In this document: positions 9,059 through 17,883 of the stretch, piece by piece
Position numbering within the stretch: the stretch's first letter is position 1
How the letters are laid out: the number at the start of each line of letters is the position of its first letter
Program-made: the position numbers and the translations under genes
Notes under the pieces: generated by a model
Seen by the model: only the letters and a program-made list of their open reading frames with translations
What the model was told of the DNA's origin: nothing
Databases searched by the model: none
DNA from: Ferrimonas sediminum
GTDB lineage: Bacteria > Pseudomonadota > Gammaproteobacteria > Enterobacterales > Shewanellaceae
NCBI RefSeq assembly: GCF_900100175.1
Contig: NZ_FNEM01000004.1
Coordinates: 124,001-188,000, forward strand
Length of the DNA: 64,000 nucleotides
Direction: 5' to 3'

Positions 9059-10210
9059 ATGTCAGTTGCAAAGTTCTTCATCCCATCAGTCAATACTCTG
9101 GGCACCGGCGCGGTAGACTCCGCCGCCGACGATATCGCCGCACTGGGTTTTAAACGCGCTTTGGTCGTAACCGATAAGGTTCTGGTTGAAGTGGGCCTGG
9201 TTGCCAAGGTGACTGCCAAGTTGACTGCCAAAGGGGTGGAAACCGTGATTTTTGACGGTACTCAACCTAACCCAACCGTGGGCAACGTTAACGCCGGTCT
9301 GGCGCTGCTGAAAGAGCACGACTGTGACTTCGTTATCTCCTTGGGTGGCGGCTCCCCGCACGACTGTGCCAAAGGCATCGCCCTGGTCGCCGCCAACGGT
9401 GGCAGCATTGCCGACTACGAAGGCGTGGATAAATCTCCCAAGCCGCAAATGCCTCTGGTGGCCATCAACACCACCGCCGGCACCGCCTCTGAAATGACCC
9501 GCTTCTGCATCATTACCGATGAAGAGCGTCACATTAAGATGGCCATCGTCGACAAGAACACCACCCCACTGCTGTCGGTGAACGATCCTGAGCTGATGCT
9601 GGACAAGCCTAAGGCGCTGACTGCAGCCACCGGTATGGATGCGCTAACTCACGCCGTGGAAGCCTACGTATCCATCGCCGCCAACCCCATCACCGACGCC
9701 TGTGCAGAAAAAGCCTTTACCCTGATCGCCGACAACCTGCGTGATGCGGTAAACAACGGTCAGGACATCGCCGCCCGTGATCAGATGGCCTATGCCCAGT
9801 TCCTGGCCGGCATGGCCTTCAACAACGCCAGCCTGGGTTACGTACACGCCATGGCGCACCAACTGGGTGGTTTCTACGACCTGCCACACGGCGTATGTAA
9901 CGCCATCCTGCTGCCTCACGTACAGGCGTACAACGCTCAGGTTGTGCCAGAGCGTCTGGCCAAGGTGGCCCAGTTTATGGGTGTCGACATCAGCGGCATG
10001 ACCGACGAGCAAGGCGCCGAAGCGGCTCTGGAAGCGATTCGCACTCTGTCCAAGGACATCGGCATCCCTGCCAACCTGACCGAACTGGGTGTGAAAGAGG
10101 AAGACATTCCGACTCTGGCAACCAACGCCCTGAACGACGCCTGTGGCCTGACTAACCCTAAGCAAGCCACACACGAAGAGATCTCTGCCCTGTTTAAAGG
10201 CGCACTGTAA
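9059..10210 (+). CDS. Iron-containing alcohol dehydrogenase (group III, YiaY/FucO-like)
   Basis: Cytoplasmic NAD-dependent alcohol dehydrogenase/aldehyde reductase of 383 residues, the full family length. Signatures include [10 protein letters not shown] (NAD binding), TTAGTASE, and metal-ligand regions [13 protein letters not shown] and [22 protein letters not shown] 9059 follows AGGAG and gives [12 protein letters not shown]. Codon use looks highly biased, as in strongly expressed genes. It has its own 270-bp upstream region and its own terminator, and it interrupts the usual recN-bamE neighbourhood. Physiological substrate (ethanol, 1,2-propanediol or others) is not readable. Confidence 0.93.
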   Translation: MSVAKFFIPSVNTLGTGAVDSAADDIAALGFKRALVVTDKVLVEVGLVAKVTAKLTAKGVETVIFDGTQPNPTVGNVNAGLALLKEHDCDFVISLGGGSPHDCAKGIALVAANGGSIADYEGVDKSPKPQMPLVAINTTAGTASEMTRFCIITDEERHIKMAIVDKNTTPLLSVNDPELMLDKPKALTAATGMDALTHAVEAYVSIAANPITDACAEKAFTLIADNLRDAVNNGQDIAARDQMAYAQFLAGMAFNNASLGYVHAMAHQLGGFYDLPHGVCNAILLPHVQAYNAQVVPERLAKVAQFMGVDISGMTDEQGAEAALEAIRTLSKDIGIPANLTELGVKEEDIPTLATNALNDACGLTNPKQATHEEISALFKGAL

Positions 10211-10240
10211 TCCCACTCCTTCCTCATGAGTGAACCCAAG

Positions 10241-10264
10241 GGCCGGCTTTGCCGGCCTTTTTTT
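10241..10264 (+). terminator. Rho-independent terminator of the alcohol dehydrogenase gene
   Basis: Seven-bp GC stem GGCCGGC/GCCGGCC with loop TTT, followed by seven T, 30 bases past the stop. Confidence 0.92.
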
Positions 10265-10405
10265 ATCCCTGACCGTCACCGACGAAAGAGCGGCGGGGAA
10301 CCATAGTGACCTTTACGAGTCTCAGTTTGGTAACATTTTCCCTTTGTGCCACTTCAAGGCTGGGGTATCATCGGGGCTCACGTTTAGGGGACAAAAACAA
10401 ACAGC

Positions 10406-10801
10406 ATGAAGCAGTTCAAACACTTGTTACTGGCGGCAGTGGCCGCAGTAACCCTCAGCGGATGTTCGGTTTTCGACTGGATGGTGTACAAGATTGACAT
10501 CCCACAAGGCAACTTCATCGAAGACAATCAGGTTGAAAAACTGCGCATTGAGATGACCCGGGAGCAGGTTGAATTCATTCTTGGCCGACCGGTACTGCGC
10601 GACAGCTTTGCCGATGACACCTGGTACTACGTGTACCAGTACAAAAATGGCCGCACCAATGAACTGACCCGCAAAGAGCTTGTGGTCAGATTCCACGACG
10701 ACAAGGTTACCCAGATCACCGGTGACTACACCCTGTCAGAGCAGTTCAATACGCCACTGCACGATTCGGCGCTCACGCCCCCCGGGGTCACCACACCCTA
10801 A
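10406..10801 (+). CDS. bamE: Outer membrane protein assembly factor BamE (SmpA)
   Basis: Lipoprotein of the BAM complex that helps insert beta-barrel proteins in the outer membrane. The 131-residue precursor has a lipobox LSGC with Cys20 as the lipidation site, then the SmpA/OmlA fold: IPQGNFIEDNQVEKLRIEMTREQV, LGRPVLRDSF, and WYYVYQY. It starts at ATG 10406 and is monocistronic, with a terminator directly after. recN upstream is its usual neighbour in this class. Confidence 0.95.
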   Translation: MKQFKHLLLAAVAAVTLSGCSVFDWMVYKIDIPQGNFIEDNQVEKLRIEMTREQVEFILGRPVLRDSFADDTWYYVYQYKNGRTNELTRKELVVRFHDDKVTQITGDYTLSEQFNTPLHDSALTPPGVTTP

Positions 10802-10807
10802 CGAAAA

Positions 10808-10829
10808 AGCCGGCATCGCCGGCTCTTTT
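10808..10829 (+). terminator. Rho-independent terminator of bamE
   Basis: Stem AGCCGGC/GCCGGCT with loop ATC, followed by CTTTT, seven bases past the stop. Confidence 0.85.
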
Positions 10830-10862
10830 GATCCCGGCCTTTGCAATCCCGCCCCTGATTAA

Positions 10863-10877
10863 TGAGAATTATTCTCA
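10863..10877 (+). promoter_or_regulatory. Fur-box-like palindrome upstream of the epimerase-like gene
   Basis: TGAGAAT-T-ATTCTCA is a perfect 7-1-7 inverted repeat, the geometry of the Fur box (TGATAAT-N-ATTATCA), with one substitution per arm. It lies 23 bases upstream of the start at 10900, where bound Fur would block transcription. Confidence 0.7.
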
Positions 10878-10899
10878 AAGTCATCAATTAAGGGATCCC

Positions 10900-11724
10900 A
10901 TGCCCCCCATCTCCATCATTGGCTGCGGCTGGCTTGGCCTGCCTTTGGCCCGACACTTCGCCGAACTCGGCCACCCGGTACTGGGCAGCACCACCCGCAG
11001 CGAAAAACTGCCCCTGCTGCAACAGGCCGGTGTCACCCCCCACCTGCTGAAGTTGACCCCTCACAGCGACCTGGACGGTCATCCCCTGCTCAACGCACGG
11101 GTGGCGGTGGTCACCATTCCCCCCTCTAAGGGGGACGGTAAACCTCGGTTCTACCTACACCAGATGGCCCACCTGGCGACCGCCATCGAGGCCTCGGCCA
11201 TCGAAAAACTGGTGTTCATCAGTGCCACCTCGGTGTACCCGCAAAACAACCGCGAAGTCACCGAAGCGGATGCCGAGCGGATTGAGTCCCCCTTTAGCGA
11301 CTGCCCCTGGCTGGACATCGAAGCCTGCTTTACCTCGCTCAAGCGTGTCGCCACTACCGTAGTGCGCTTCTCCGGCCTGATTGGCGGTGACTACCAGCCA
11401 GGGCGCTACTTTTCCGGACGCGAACTTGGCGGCGCCGATGACCCGGTTAATATGATTCACCGCGATGACTGCATCGGCATCATCAGCGCCATCATCGAAC
11501 AGGGGGCCTGGGGTGAGGTGTTTAACGCCAGTGCCTGCGAGCACCCCAGCCGGCGGGAGCTGTACAGCCGCTCCTGCGAACTGGCCGGGCTGGCGCCACC
11601 GATCTTTATCGCCGATCCGCGCCCCTACCGGCTGGTGAACTGCGACAAGCTAAAACGCCAACTCGGCTACCGCTTCCGCCACCCCAACCCGGTGGACGCT
11701 CTGGGACTGAACTGGGCCCCATAA
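10900..11724 (+). CDS. NAD-dependent epimerase/dehydratase family protein (YeeZ-like)
   Basis: Cytoplasmic protein of 274 residues with a Rossmann start ISIIGCGWLGLPLARHFAELGHPVLGSTTR. It also has the extended-SDR middle (FISATSVYPQNN, RFSGLIGG, VNMIHRDDCIGII). The GCGWLG form of the glycine motif and the overall length match YeeZ-type proteins of unknown substrate rather than sugar-nucleotide epimerases. I chose ATG 10900; an upstream GTG/ATG extension would run through the bamE terminator and the Fur-like box. The palindrome at 10863-10877 implies iron control. Confidence 0.82.
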   Translation: MPPISIIGCGWLGLPLARHFAELGHPVLGSTTRSEKLPLLQQAGVTPHLLKLTPHSDLDGHPLLNARVAVVTIPPSKGDGKPRFYLHQMAHLATAIEASAIEKLVFISATSVYPQNNREVTEADAERIESPFSDCPWLDIEACFTSLKRVATTVVRFSGLIGGDYQPGRYFSGRELGGADDPVNMIHRDDCIGIISAIIEQGAWGEVFNASACEHPSRRELYSRSCELAGLAPPIFIADPRPYRLVNCDKLKRQLGYRFRHPNPVDALGLNWAP

Positions 11725-11728
11725 CCAA

Positions 11729-11752
11729 AACAGGCTCCCGAGGGAGCCTGTT
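11729..11752. terminator. Shared terminator between the epimerase-like gene and rnfH
   Basis: An 11-bp perfect stem AACAGGCTCCC/GGGAGCCTGTT with a two-base loop lies between convergent genes. A TTTT run follows it on the minus strand, so it works best for rnfH. Confidence 0.8.
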
Positions 11753-11773
11753 ATCAATGCAATAAAAGCCAGT

Positions 11774-12073
11774 CTAGCCCGCCTTGGGGGCCTTCGCCTG
11801 TTCGGCGCGGCGTTTGCGCACCTCTTTAGGGTCGGCAATCAACGGCCGGTAGATCTCGATCCGCTCACCGGGTTGAACCGAGTAATCGGCTTTAATCTGA
11901 CGGCTAAACACTCCCAGCTTGTTCTTGCTCAGATCGATCTCCGGGTGACGGGCCAGCATGCCGCTGTCACGCACCAGTTGCTCAGCGGTGTTGTCCGCAT
12001 GAGCCTGCACCGAAATCACCGTTGCCCCATCCGGCAGGGCATACACTACATCAACAGAAAACCCTTCAACCAC
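11774..12073 (-). CDS. rnfH: RnfH family ubiquitin-like protein
   Basis: A 99-residue protein of the RnfH (UPF0125) family, a beta-grasp fold. Typical motifs are VVYALPDGATVISVQ near the start, LGVFSRQ, and PGERIEIYRPLIADPKEVRKRRAEQ near the end. Its start overlaps the end of ratA by eight bases, so the two are co-translated. The gene lies with ratA and smpB as in Escherichia coli. Function of the family is still poorly defined. Confidence 0.92.
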   Translation of the reverse strand: MVEGFSVDVVYALPDGATVISVQAHADNTAEQLVRDSGMLARHPEIDLSKNKLGVFSRQIKADYSVQPGERIEIYRPLIADPKEVRKRRAEQAKAPKAG

Positions 12074-12500
12074 GGTAAACCTCCTTGGCGCGTTCGGAAA
12101 ACGCCATCACCATATTCTGAGCCAGGTCGTTAAAGATCTTACCAAAGGCTTTTTGCGCGACCGGATTGGCAAACTCAAACGACAGGCTCAACTCCACTTT
12201 GCAGGCACTGTCGGTCAGTGCCTTAAAGTTCCAATCACCCTGCAGACTGCTGAAGGGCCCCTCCTTTAACTTCATCGACACCTTTTCATTCTGGGTCAGG
12301 CTGTTAATGGTGGTAAAACTCTGAGCGATGCCCGCTTTCTTCACCGCGACAGTCGCTACCATCTGTTCGGCTTCGTGGCTGTGCACTTCGCCGCCGACAC
12401 ACCCGGGAAGAAACTGCGGGTAAGACGCCACGTCGTTGACCAGGTCGTACATCTGCTGCGCACTGAATCGAACCAGTGCGCTGCGGTTTATCTGCGGCAT
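12066..12500 (-). CDS. ratA: RatA/PasT family START-domain protein (type II toxin or ubiquinone-binding)
   Basis: A 144-residue coenzyme-Q-binding (START/polyketide cyclase) domain protein. The family start MPQINRSALVRFSAQQMYDLVNDVASYPQFLPGC is intact. In E. coli RatA/PasT is described both as a ribosome association toxin and as a COQ10-like respiratory factor, and the sequence does not decide between them. First gene of a two-gene unit with rnfH, divergent from smpB. Confidence 0.92.
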   Translation of the reverse strand: MPQINRSALVRFSAQQMYDLVNDVASYPQFLPGCVGGEVHSHEAEQMVATVAVKKAGIAQSFTTINSLTQNEKVSMKLKEGPFSSLQGDWNFKALTDSACKVELSLSFEFANPVAQKAFGKIFNDLAQNMVMAFSERAKEVYRG

Positions 12501-12595
12501 TCACTCAATCTCCCATCAATATTCTGCCGCCATTGTACCAATCCAGCGTCTAAGGTCATACCAAATCTATCTAAGACGGGTATAATGGTGCGCCT

Positions 12596-13084
12596 ATGGC
12601 TAAGAAAAATTCAAAGAAATCCAAGCCCACCTCCTCAACCATCGCCCTGAACAAAAAGGCGCGACACGAGTACCACATTGAGGAGAAGATTGAGGCGGGT
12701 CTGTCCCTGCAGGGATGGGAAGTTAAATCCCTTCGGATGGGCAAGGTAAACCTGACCGAAGGCTTCATTCAAATTAAAGATGGCGAGGCTTACCTTCACG
12801 CCTGCACCATCACGCCACTGAACACCGCATCCACCCATGTGGTGGCGGATCCGCTGCGCCTGCGCAAGCTGCTGCTGAAACGCCGTGAGCTGGATCGGCT
12901 CATGGGCCTGGTGGAGCGAAAAGGCTACAGCATGGTTCCGATCGCCCTGTATTGGAAGAAAGCCTGGGTGAAGCTGGAGTTTGGTCTGGGCTTCGGTAAG
13001 AAGCAGCACGACAAGCGTGATGACGCCAAACAACGTGACTGGGACCGCGAAAAAGCTCGGGTCATGAAGGGTTCAAACCGCTAA
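12596..13084 (+). CDS. smpB: SsrA-binding protein SmpB
   Basis: Binds tmRNA and delivers it to stalled ribosomes for trans-translation. The 162-residue protein has a Lys-rich N-terminus, the core [29 protein letters not shown], and the C-terminal tail [18 protein letters not shown] that enters the ribosome mRNA channel. A TATAAT at 12581-12586 is so close that the message would have almost no 5' leader, and no strong Shine-Dalgarno is visible. Its partner RNA gene ssrA follows 66 bases downstream. Confidence 0.97.
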   Translation: MAKKNSKKSKPTSSTIALNKKARHEYHIEEKIEAGLSLQGWEVKSLRMGKVNLTEGFIQIKDGEAYLHACTITPLNTASTHVVADPLRLRKLLLKRRELDRLMGLVERKGYSMVPIALYWKKAWVKLEFGLGFGKKQHDKRDDAKQRDWDREKARVMKGSNR

Positions 13085-13150
13085 CCGCTTAAACCTTGTT
13101 CAAGCCGGACTTGGAGCCAGCGTGCTTTCGGTGGTATACTGCAACTTCCT

Positions 13151-13513
13151 GGGGTCGATTTTGGATTCGACGGGATTCTTGAAACCCAAGGTGCATGCCG
13201 AGGTGCGGTTGGCCTCGTAAAAAAGCCGCATTTTAATAGTCGCAAACGACGAAAACTACGCAATCGCCGCCTAAATAGCGGTTAGATCGCCTACCTCCAA
13301 CCCCCCGCCTATTGGGTGAGGAATCAGGTAGTCAAGCCATATAGGATCGCGTGGCGTCTTCTCCAGTAGACAAAGCGTTAAAACTAATCTGGATCGCCCT
13401 AGCAAAGCCTGCCGCTCGGCGCTGCGAAGGGTTAACTAAAAGAGTCGGCTAAGCATGTAGTACCGAGGATGTAGGTTTTTCGGACGGGGGTTCAACTCCC
13501 CCCGACTCCACCA
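13151..13513 (+). ncRNA. ssrA: Transfer-messenger RNA (tmRNA)
   Basis: Rescues stalled ribosomes with SmpB. The 5' end GGGGTCGATTTTGGATTCGA pairs with the 3' end CGACTCCACCA to form the tRNA-like acceptor stem, and a T-loop-like GGGTTCAACTCC is present. The reading frame at 13242-13274 encodes the tag ANDENYAIAA and a TAA stop, very close to the E. coli tag ANDENYALAA. A candidate promoter is TTGGAG (13111-13116) and TATACT (13135-13140). The last 23 bases form part of the left attachment repeat of the integrated element, so the mature 3' end was supplied by the element but is unchanged. Confidence 0.97.
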
Positions 13514-13519
13514 AACATC
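13491..13519 (+). repeat. attL: 29-bp attachment repeat at the 3' end of ssrA
   Basis: The 29 bases from the T-loop arm of ssrA through CCA and six bases beyond are repeated exactly at 24960-24988 in the same orientation. This marks the left junction of the integrated element. Confidence 0.93.
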
Positions 13520-13550
13520 ACTACTGGATACTCTCCAGTACACTTATAAG

Positions 13551-13582
13551 AGGCCGTAGCTCAGTGAGTTACGGCCTTTTTT
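13551..13582 (+). terminator. Element-encoded terminator downstream of ssrA
   Basis: AGGCCGTA...TACGGCCT forms a long stem (up to 12-13 bp with one G-U pair), followed by six T. It lies inside the element, 38 bases past the tmRNA end, and now serves as the ssrA terminator in place of the displaced host one. Confidence 0.85.
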
Positions 13583-13681
13583 ATTCCCCGTCACTCCCCA
13601 TGACATTGCCATAGACCTGGTCGAATAGGCATAGAATCTGTAGTATATTTTTTATCCATGGCATATCTACAGGGAACCACT

Positions 13682-14911
13682 ATGGGCCGCAGGACGCTTC
13701 CACTTACTGATACCCAGATCCGCCTGGCAAAGCCGACCAAGAAAAATCCGACGCTTTACGATGGCCAGGGGCTGGAGTTAAAGCTCGACACCTCTGGATC
13801 CAAGCTGTGGCGTCTGCGCTATCAGCACCCCTTCACCCGCAAGCGCAAATACATCTCACTGGGAGCATACCCAGCGGTGACACTGGCCAACGCTCGGGAC
13901 AAACGTAGTGAAGCCCAAGCGCTACTGGCCCAGGACATCGACCCACATCAGCACTGGAAAAGTGAGAAGGTTCGTCGGCAGCTGGCACACGCCACCAGTT
14001 TGAGAGCAGTAGCCGAACAATGGTTCGAGGTGAAGAAGACCAAAGTCACTGACGATTACGCCACTGACATCTGGTCCTCGCTGGAGCTGCACGTCTTCCC
14101 CGAGCTTGGCAGTACTGCCATCGGGGAGATCACTGCCCCCCTATTTATCGACGTCCTGCGCCCCCTGGCCACCAAGGGCACCCTAGAAACCCTGCGTCGC
14201 GTCTGCAGCCGCGTCAATCAGATTATGACTTTTGCCACCAACACCGGAGTAATTATTGCCAATCCACTGGCAAAGGTTCAGGAAGCCTTCCCGGCACCGA
14301 AAAAACAGCACTTGCCCAGCATCCAGCCGGAGCAGCTACCGGTGGTTCTGGCGCAGATAGCCAACACCCAGGTATCCCTGGCCGTGCGCAACTGCTTCTT
14401 CTGGTCGTTACACGCAATTGCCCGACCCGGTGAAGCGGCCAACCTGCAGTGGGATGACATCGACTGGGACAATCAGCTGGTGTGCATTCCCGCCGAACGC
14501 ATGAAACGCCGACGCCGCCATGTGATACCGCTTACCCCACCAATGATCAAAATCCTGGAGACCATGAAGCCGGTTTCCGGCAAGGACCAGTACGTATTCA
14601 AAAGTCCAAACAAGCCCACCGGTCCCATCAACAGCCAGTCCGTCAATGCGGCACTAAAACGGATGGGACTAAAAGACACACTTTGCTCTCATGGCCTGCG
14701 CTCCATCGCCTCGACCGCCCTCAATGACCATGGATTCGAACCGGATCTGATCGAAACCGCACTGGCCCACCTGGACAAGAATGAGACCCGCGCCAGCTAC
14801 AACCGCAGCGAGTACGTCCAACGTCGTCGGGCGATGATGGAGTGGTGGAGTAACTTCATCGTCCAGGCTCAGGTGGATGCCATCACCCAGGAAACTGACA
14901 CCATCGCATAA
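13682..14911 (+). CDS. Tyrosine-type site-specific integrase (P4 family)
   Basis: Recombinase that integrates the element at ssrA. The 409-residue protein has the P4-integrase N-terminal DUF4102-like domain (LPLTDTQIRLAKPTKKNPTLYDGQGLELKL), a SAM-like core-binding domain near 100-190, and the catalytic domain. Visible catalytic residues are Arg248 (ARPGE), His337 and Arg340 (HGLR), His363 and the nucleophile Tyr373. All are present, so it should be active. I chose ATG 13682, which follows AGGGAA; an ATG at 13658 has no ribosome site. Confidence 0.95.
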   Translation: MGRRTLPLTDTQIRLAKPTKKNPTLYDGQGLELKLDTSGSKLWRLRYQHPFTRKRKYISLGAYPAVTLANARDKRSEAQALLAQDIDPHQHWKSEKVRRQLAHATSLRAVAEQWFEVKKTKVTDDYATDIWSSLELHVFPELGSTAIGEITAPLFIDVLRPLATKGTLETLRRVCSRVNQIMTFATNTGVIIANPLAKVQEAFPAPKKQHLPSIQPEQLPVVLAQIANTQVSLAVRNCFFWSLHAIARPGEAANLQWDDIDWDNQLVCIPAERMKRRRRHVIPLTPPMIKILETMKPVSGKDQYVFKSPNKPTGPINSQSVNAALKRMGLKDTLCSHGLRSIASTALNDHGFEPDLIETALAHLDKNETRASYNRSEYVQRRRAMMEWWSNFIVQAQVDAITQETDTIA

Positions 14912-14926
14912 CCAGGGAGGTTACCA

Positions 14927-15559
14927 ATGACCAAAAAACGCCTTAGCTGGATGGCCTACGGAAATACAGACCTGCAGCCAACCAGTATCAGCCCCGATCT
15001 GTGCCAGCATATAGAGCAGCAACTGCTGGCCACCACCGATCTGACCTCAATACCGGATCAGTTCTTCTGCGACCTGGAGCGGGCCATCAACTTTTATCAG
15101 GGCCAGGAGGAGATCAACCGCACGGACTCCCCGGCACGAGTCTACGCCGAGCTAAAGGGCGTCACCGCCGCCTCAACGGCACTGCACCAAGCGCTACAGG
15201 CGCTGTCTCCAATGGCCCGAGAGTGCATTGATTCTAACGTCTCAGACTACCTTGCCAGATCCACCACGCAGGAGATGCTAACGCGGACGGGTGCCTTTGA
15301 GGGGCAAGCAATCGAAGCCGAGAATGCAATCGCACCTTATTGTGCCAGGGGCAAATTACCTAAGTCTGCGCTGCATCAGTTAGCCGTGGATATTGCCAAC
15401 GGCTTGGAGCAACACCTGGGCATCAAGGCCACCACTACCCGAAACGGCCCGTTTGAGGCTGTACTCGCACTCGTCTTAACTGCTATCGATCAGCGTCGGG
15501 CCGAGCCTCACCTATTGGTATGCAAAGCCATCGCTTTGAAAAGGGGCGCTAATTCCTAA
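14927..15559 (+). CDS. Hypothetical protein of the integrated element
   Basis: A 210-residue soluble, mostly helical protein that I do not recognise. It has no signal peptide, membrane helix or clear motif; the C-terminal part (RNGPFEAVLALVLTAIDQRRAEP) looks like a compact helical domain. It starts 15 bases after the integrase, with GGGAGG in front of ATG 14927, so it is likely co-transcribed with the integrase. A role in excision control or element maintenance would be guesswork. Confidence 0.75.
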   Translation: MTKKRLSWMAYGNTDLQPTSISPDLCQHIEQQLLATTDLTSIPDQFFCDLERAINFYQGQEEINRTDSPARVYAELKGVTAASTALHQALQALSPMARECIDSNVSDYLARSTTQEMLTRTGAFEGQAIEAENAIAPYCARGKLPKSALHQLAVDIANGLEQHLGIKATTTRNGPFEAVLALVLTAIDQRRAEPHLLVCKAIALKRGANS

Positions 15560-15637
15560 GAATCGCCATTATTAGCGAGGACACCCTTTTTTTCAGGACA
15601 TTTAAGGTGTAGCCAGAACCACAGAGGAGTCTGAGCT

Positions 15638-15838
15638 ATGACCGTTCGCTTTATCAAAATCAAAGATATCGTTAACACCACCAGCCTTTCTGAGTCCAAC
15701 ATCTACGCCCGCATGGCCAGCGGAAACTTTCCCAAGAGCATCAAGCTGGGTCCTAGAACCTCAGTCTGGGTGGAGTCCGAAGTCCAGGCATGGATGGAGC
15801 AGCAGATCCCCTCCCGCCCTCAGGAGGAGGAGGTCTAA
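15638..15838 (+). CDS. AlpA-family DNA-binding regulator
   Basis: A 66-residue MerR/excisionase-like winged helix protein. FIKIKDIVNTTSLSESNIYARMASGNFPKSIKLG is the AlpA recognition helix region, and WVESEVQAWMEQQI is the usual end. AlpA proteins in P4-like elements act as transcription activators of the integrase or as excision factors. GAGGAG lies ahead of the start. The stop overlaps the next start (TAATG), coupling it to the replication protein. Confidence 0.92.
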   Translation: MTVRFIKIKDIVNTTSLSESNIYARMASGNFPKSIKLGPRTSVWVESEVQAWMEQQIPSRPQEEEV

Positions 15839-17715
15839 TGCTGAAATTCGCCCATCGCTACCGAGAGCTGGGGTACACCCCCATCAAGCTGGCACAGGAA
15901 TCAAAAATACCTGCCGGTCCCTGGAAGCACTGCCAGGGCCAAAAAATCACCGAAGAGGAGGTCCAGCAGTTTCAGCCCCACTCCGGCAATCTCGGCATAA
16001 TCACCGGGCAGCCGTCTGGTTTGTTGGTTGTCGACATCGACCAGGCGACGCCAGAGCTGCAGCAGCAAGCCCGGCAACAGATCGACCAGCTTGTTGGCAG
16101 CCCCCTCCCCTGGGGTCTGGCCCCCCTGGTACTCACCTGTAATGGTGGCCTGCACTACTGGTTCCGAAGCCCGATCCCTTCTGGCAACCGTGCTGGAGTC
16201 GTCGACAAAGTAGACATTCGTGGCGATGGCGGCTATGTGGTAGCTCCCCCGTCCAGAGTCAGGAATCGCCAGGGAGAGTTAAGCCAATATCGGTGGCAAC
16301 AGAATCCCAGTGAGGCCACACCTCCAGAGCTGACCGAGGCCCAGGTGCAGAAGCTGTGCAATACCCAGAGGGACTCCCGCTTCAGTGACGACCCGGAAAC
16401 CGATTACAACCACCCGAATCGACAACTGGTGCGTCAGGGTTGTCCGGAGGCCGTTCCCCCTGATGAGCTTACGCAGCTGTATCTGGAGGTAAGCAGTGCC
16501 ACAGAGGGCGTACGCAACGACACCCTGAACCGCTGCGCTTTCGAGTGCGGCAAGATCGCCTACCGGGAATGCCTCCTCCTTGAACCCATCACGCAGGAGT
16601 TAATCACCGCGGCGACGATGGCCGGACTGCCCCCCTCGGAGATCAGCGCCACTGTGGATCGCGCCTTACAGGACGGTAAGGCGGCAGCCCAGAGGGCCGT
16701 TCAGCCATCCGAGCTGCCTGAGCAGGGTTGCTTTCCCTTCACCATCGGCTCACAAGGGTACGACTATCAGGCCAATTACCTGATTAAGGGACACCTTCCC
16801 GCCGATAGCTTCGGTTTGATCTACGGTCCCTCCGGGCACTTTAAGAGCTTTATCGCCCTATCCATAGCCTGCCACATTGCCGCAGGGCGGGACTGGAACG
16901 GCTATCGCACCCAACAAAGCAAGGTCATTTACATCGCCGGAGAGGGGGGGATTGGTGTCCCCCGCCGCATCAAGGCCTGGGAGGAGTCGGTCAACGATGG
17001 CCGCCCCATCCAGGATCTGGCGGTTATTACCCAGCCGGTTTACGTCACCGAACCCCATCAGCTGACCACCCTGGTGGAGACAGTAAAGCAGTTTGGCCAG
17101 GACGAGCCGGTGGGACTGATCATCCTCGACACCCTGGCCCGCTGCTTCGCCGGTGCCGACGAAAACAAGACCGCCGACATGAACCAGTTCATTGCCAGGT
17201 GCGATGAGCTACGCCGCCTTACCGGGGCAGCAGTGCTTGTTATCCACCACAGTGGTAAAGATGCCGACAAGGGAGCCAGAGGCAGCTCGGCGCTTCGAGC
17301 TGCTGCCGATTTTGAGTTCTCCGTGTCCCGGTTGGAAGGCTCCCAGCTGGCCGCCACCCTCACCTGCACCAAGATGAAGGATGACTGCGGGGCAACTCAG
17401 CTGGCCTATCCGCTGCGCCCGGTCACCCTGTTCGAGGATAACGATGGCGATCCCGTCACCAGCCTCGTCGTCCTCGATGAGGGTTTCATCGTCGAGGAGA
17501 GTGACAGCGAGCCGCAACCCCTGACCCAGAATCAGATGGCCGTCTGGCAGGCTGTACGCTCTCGTCAGGCCAAAGGGGACGGCACTGACCGCAAACTCAT
17601 CATCGACGACTTGAAGAAACTTGGCATGAAAACCGCCAACTTCAGCCGCTGGCTTGAGGCGCTGGTAGTAAAGGGCAAGCTCCGCATCGACGATAACAGC
17701 CTGACCGCCATATGA
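15838..17715 (+). CDS. Primase-polymerase fused to RepA-like AAA ATPase (element replication protein)
   Basis: Replication protein of 625 residues. The N-terminal bifunctional primase/polymerase domain (about 1-190) has the catalytic pair Asp66 and Asp68 in LLVVDIDQ and the downstream GGLHYWF. The C-terminal RecA/RepA-like ATPase has Walker A GPSGHFKS (330-337), Walker B LIILDTLARCF, and VIHHSGKDADKGARGSSALR, as in hexameric plasmid and satellite helicases. The C-terminus ends in a winged-helix-like segment. The start overlaps the AlpA stop, with a GGAGGAGGAGG ribosome site. This suggests the element replicates autonomously after excision. Confidence 0.9.
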   Translation: MLKFAHRYRELGYTPIKLAQESKIPAGPWKHCQGQKITEEEVQQFQPHSGNLGIITGQPSGLLVVDIDQATPELQQQARQQIDQLVGSPLPWGLAPLVLTCNGGLHYWFRSPIPSGNRAGVVDKVDIRGDGGYVVAPPSRVRNRQGELSQYRWQQNPSEATPPELTEAQVQKLCNTQRDSRFSDDPETDYNHPNRQLVRQGCPEAVPPDELTQLYLEVSSATEGVRNDTLNRCAFECGKIAYRECLLLEPITQELITAATMAGLPPSEISATVDRALQDGKAAAQRAVQPSELPEQGCFPFTIGSQGYDYQANYLIKGHLPADSFGLIYGPSGHFKSFIALSIACHIAAGRDWNGYRTQQSKVIYIAGEGGIGVPRRIKAWEESVNDGRPIQDLAVITQPVYVTEPHQLTTLVETVKQFGQDEPVGLIILDTLARCFAGADENKTADMNQFIARCDELRRLTGAAVLVIHHSGKDADKGARGSSALRAAADFEFSVSRLEGSQLAATLTCTKMKDDCGATQLAYPLRPVTLFEDNDGDPVTSLVVLDEGFIVEESDSEPQPLTQNQMAVWQAVRSRQAKGDGTDRKLIIDDLKKLGMKTANFSRWLEALVVKGKLRIDDNSLTAI

Positions 17716-17730
17716 CCCCCACCATTTTTG

Positions 17731-17775
17731 CTCCTCGGCTCGGTCTCTGTGTAGGCAGGGAAGCGAACCGAGGAG
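17731..17775. repeat. Inverted repeat between the replication gene and hsdM
   Basis: CTCCTCGG (17731-17738) and CCGAGGAG (17768-17775) are complementary across 29 bases, in the 168-bp gap before hsdM. It has no T tract. It could be an operator or leader structure for the hsd operon, or an element boundary of the restriction cassette. Confidence 0.4.
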
Positions 17776-17883
17776 ATGAACAAAACTCAACTCCGGATTT
17801 AAGAAAAACTAACCACAGACAGTGCTACCGGCACCTGTCAACGTGTTAACATCAGGCGATTTCCTCCATTACGAGAACCGAAC

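Noticed and set aside
17771-17799. Eight-codon open frame (ATG at 17775) before hsdM
   Set aside because: Purines precede it but too close to the ATG for a proper ribosome site; too short and no attenuator follows.
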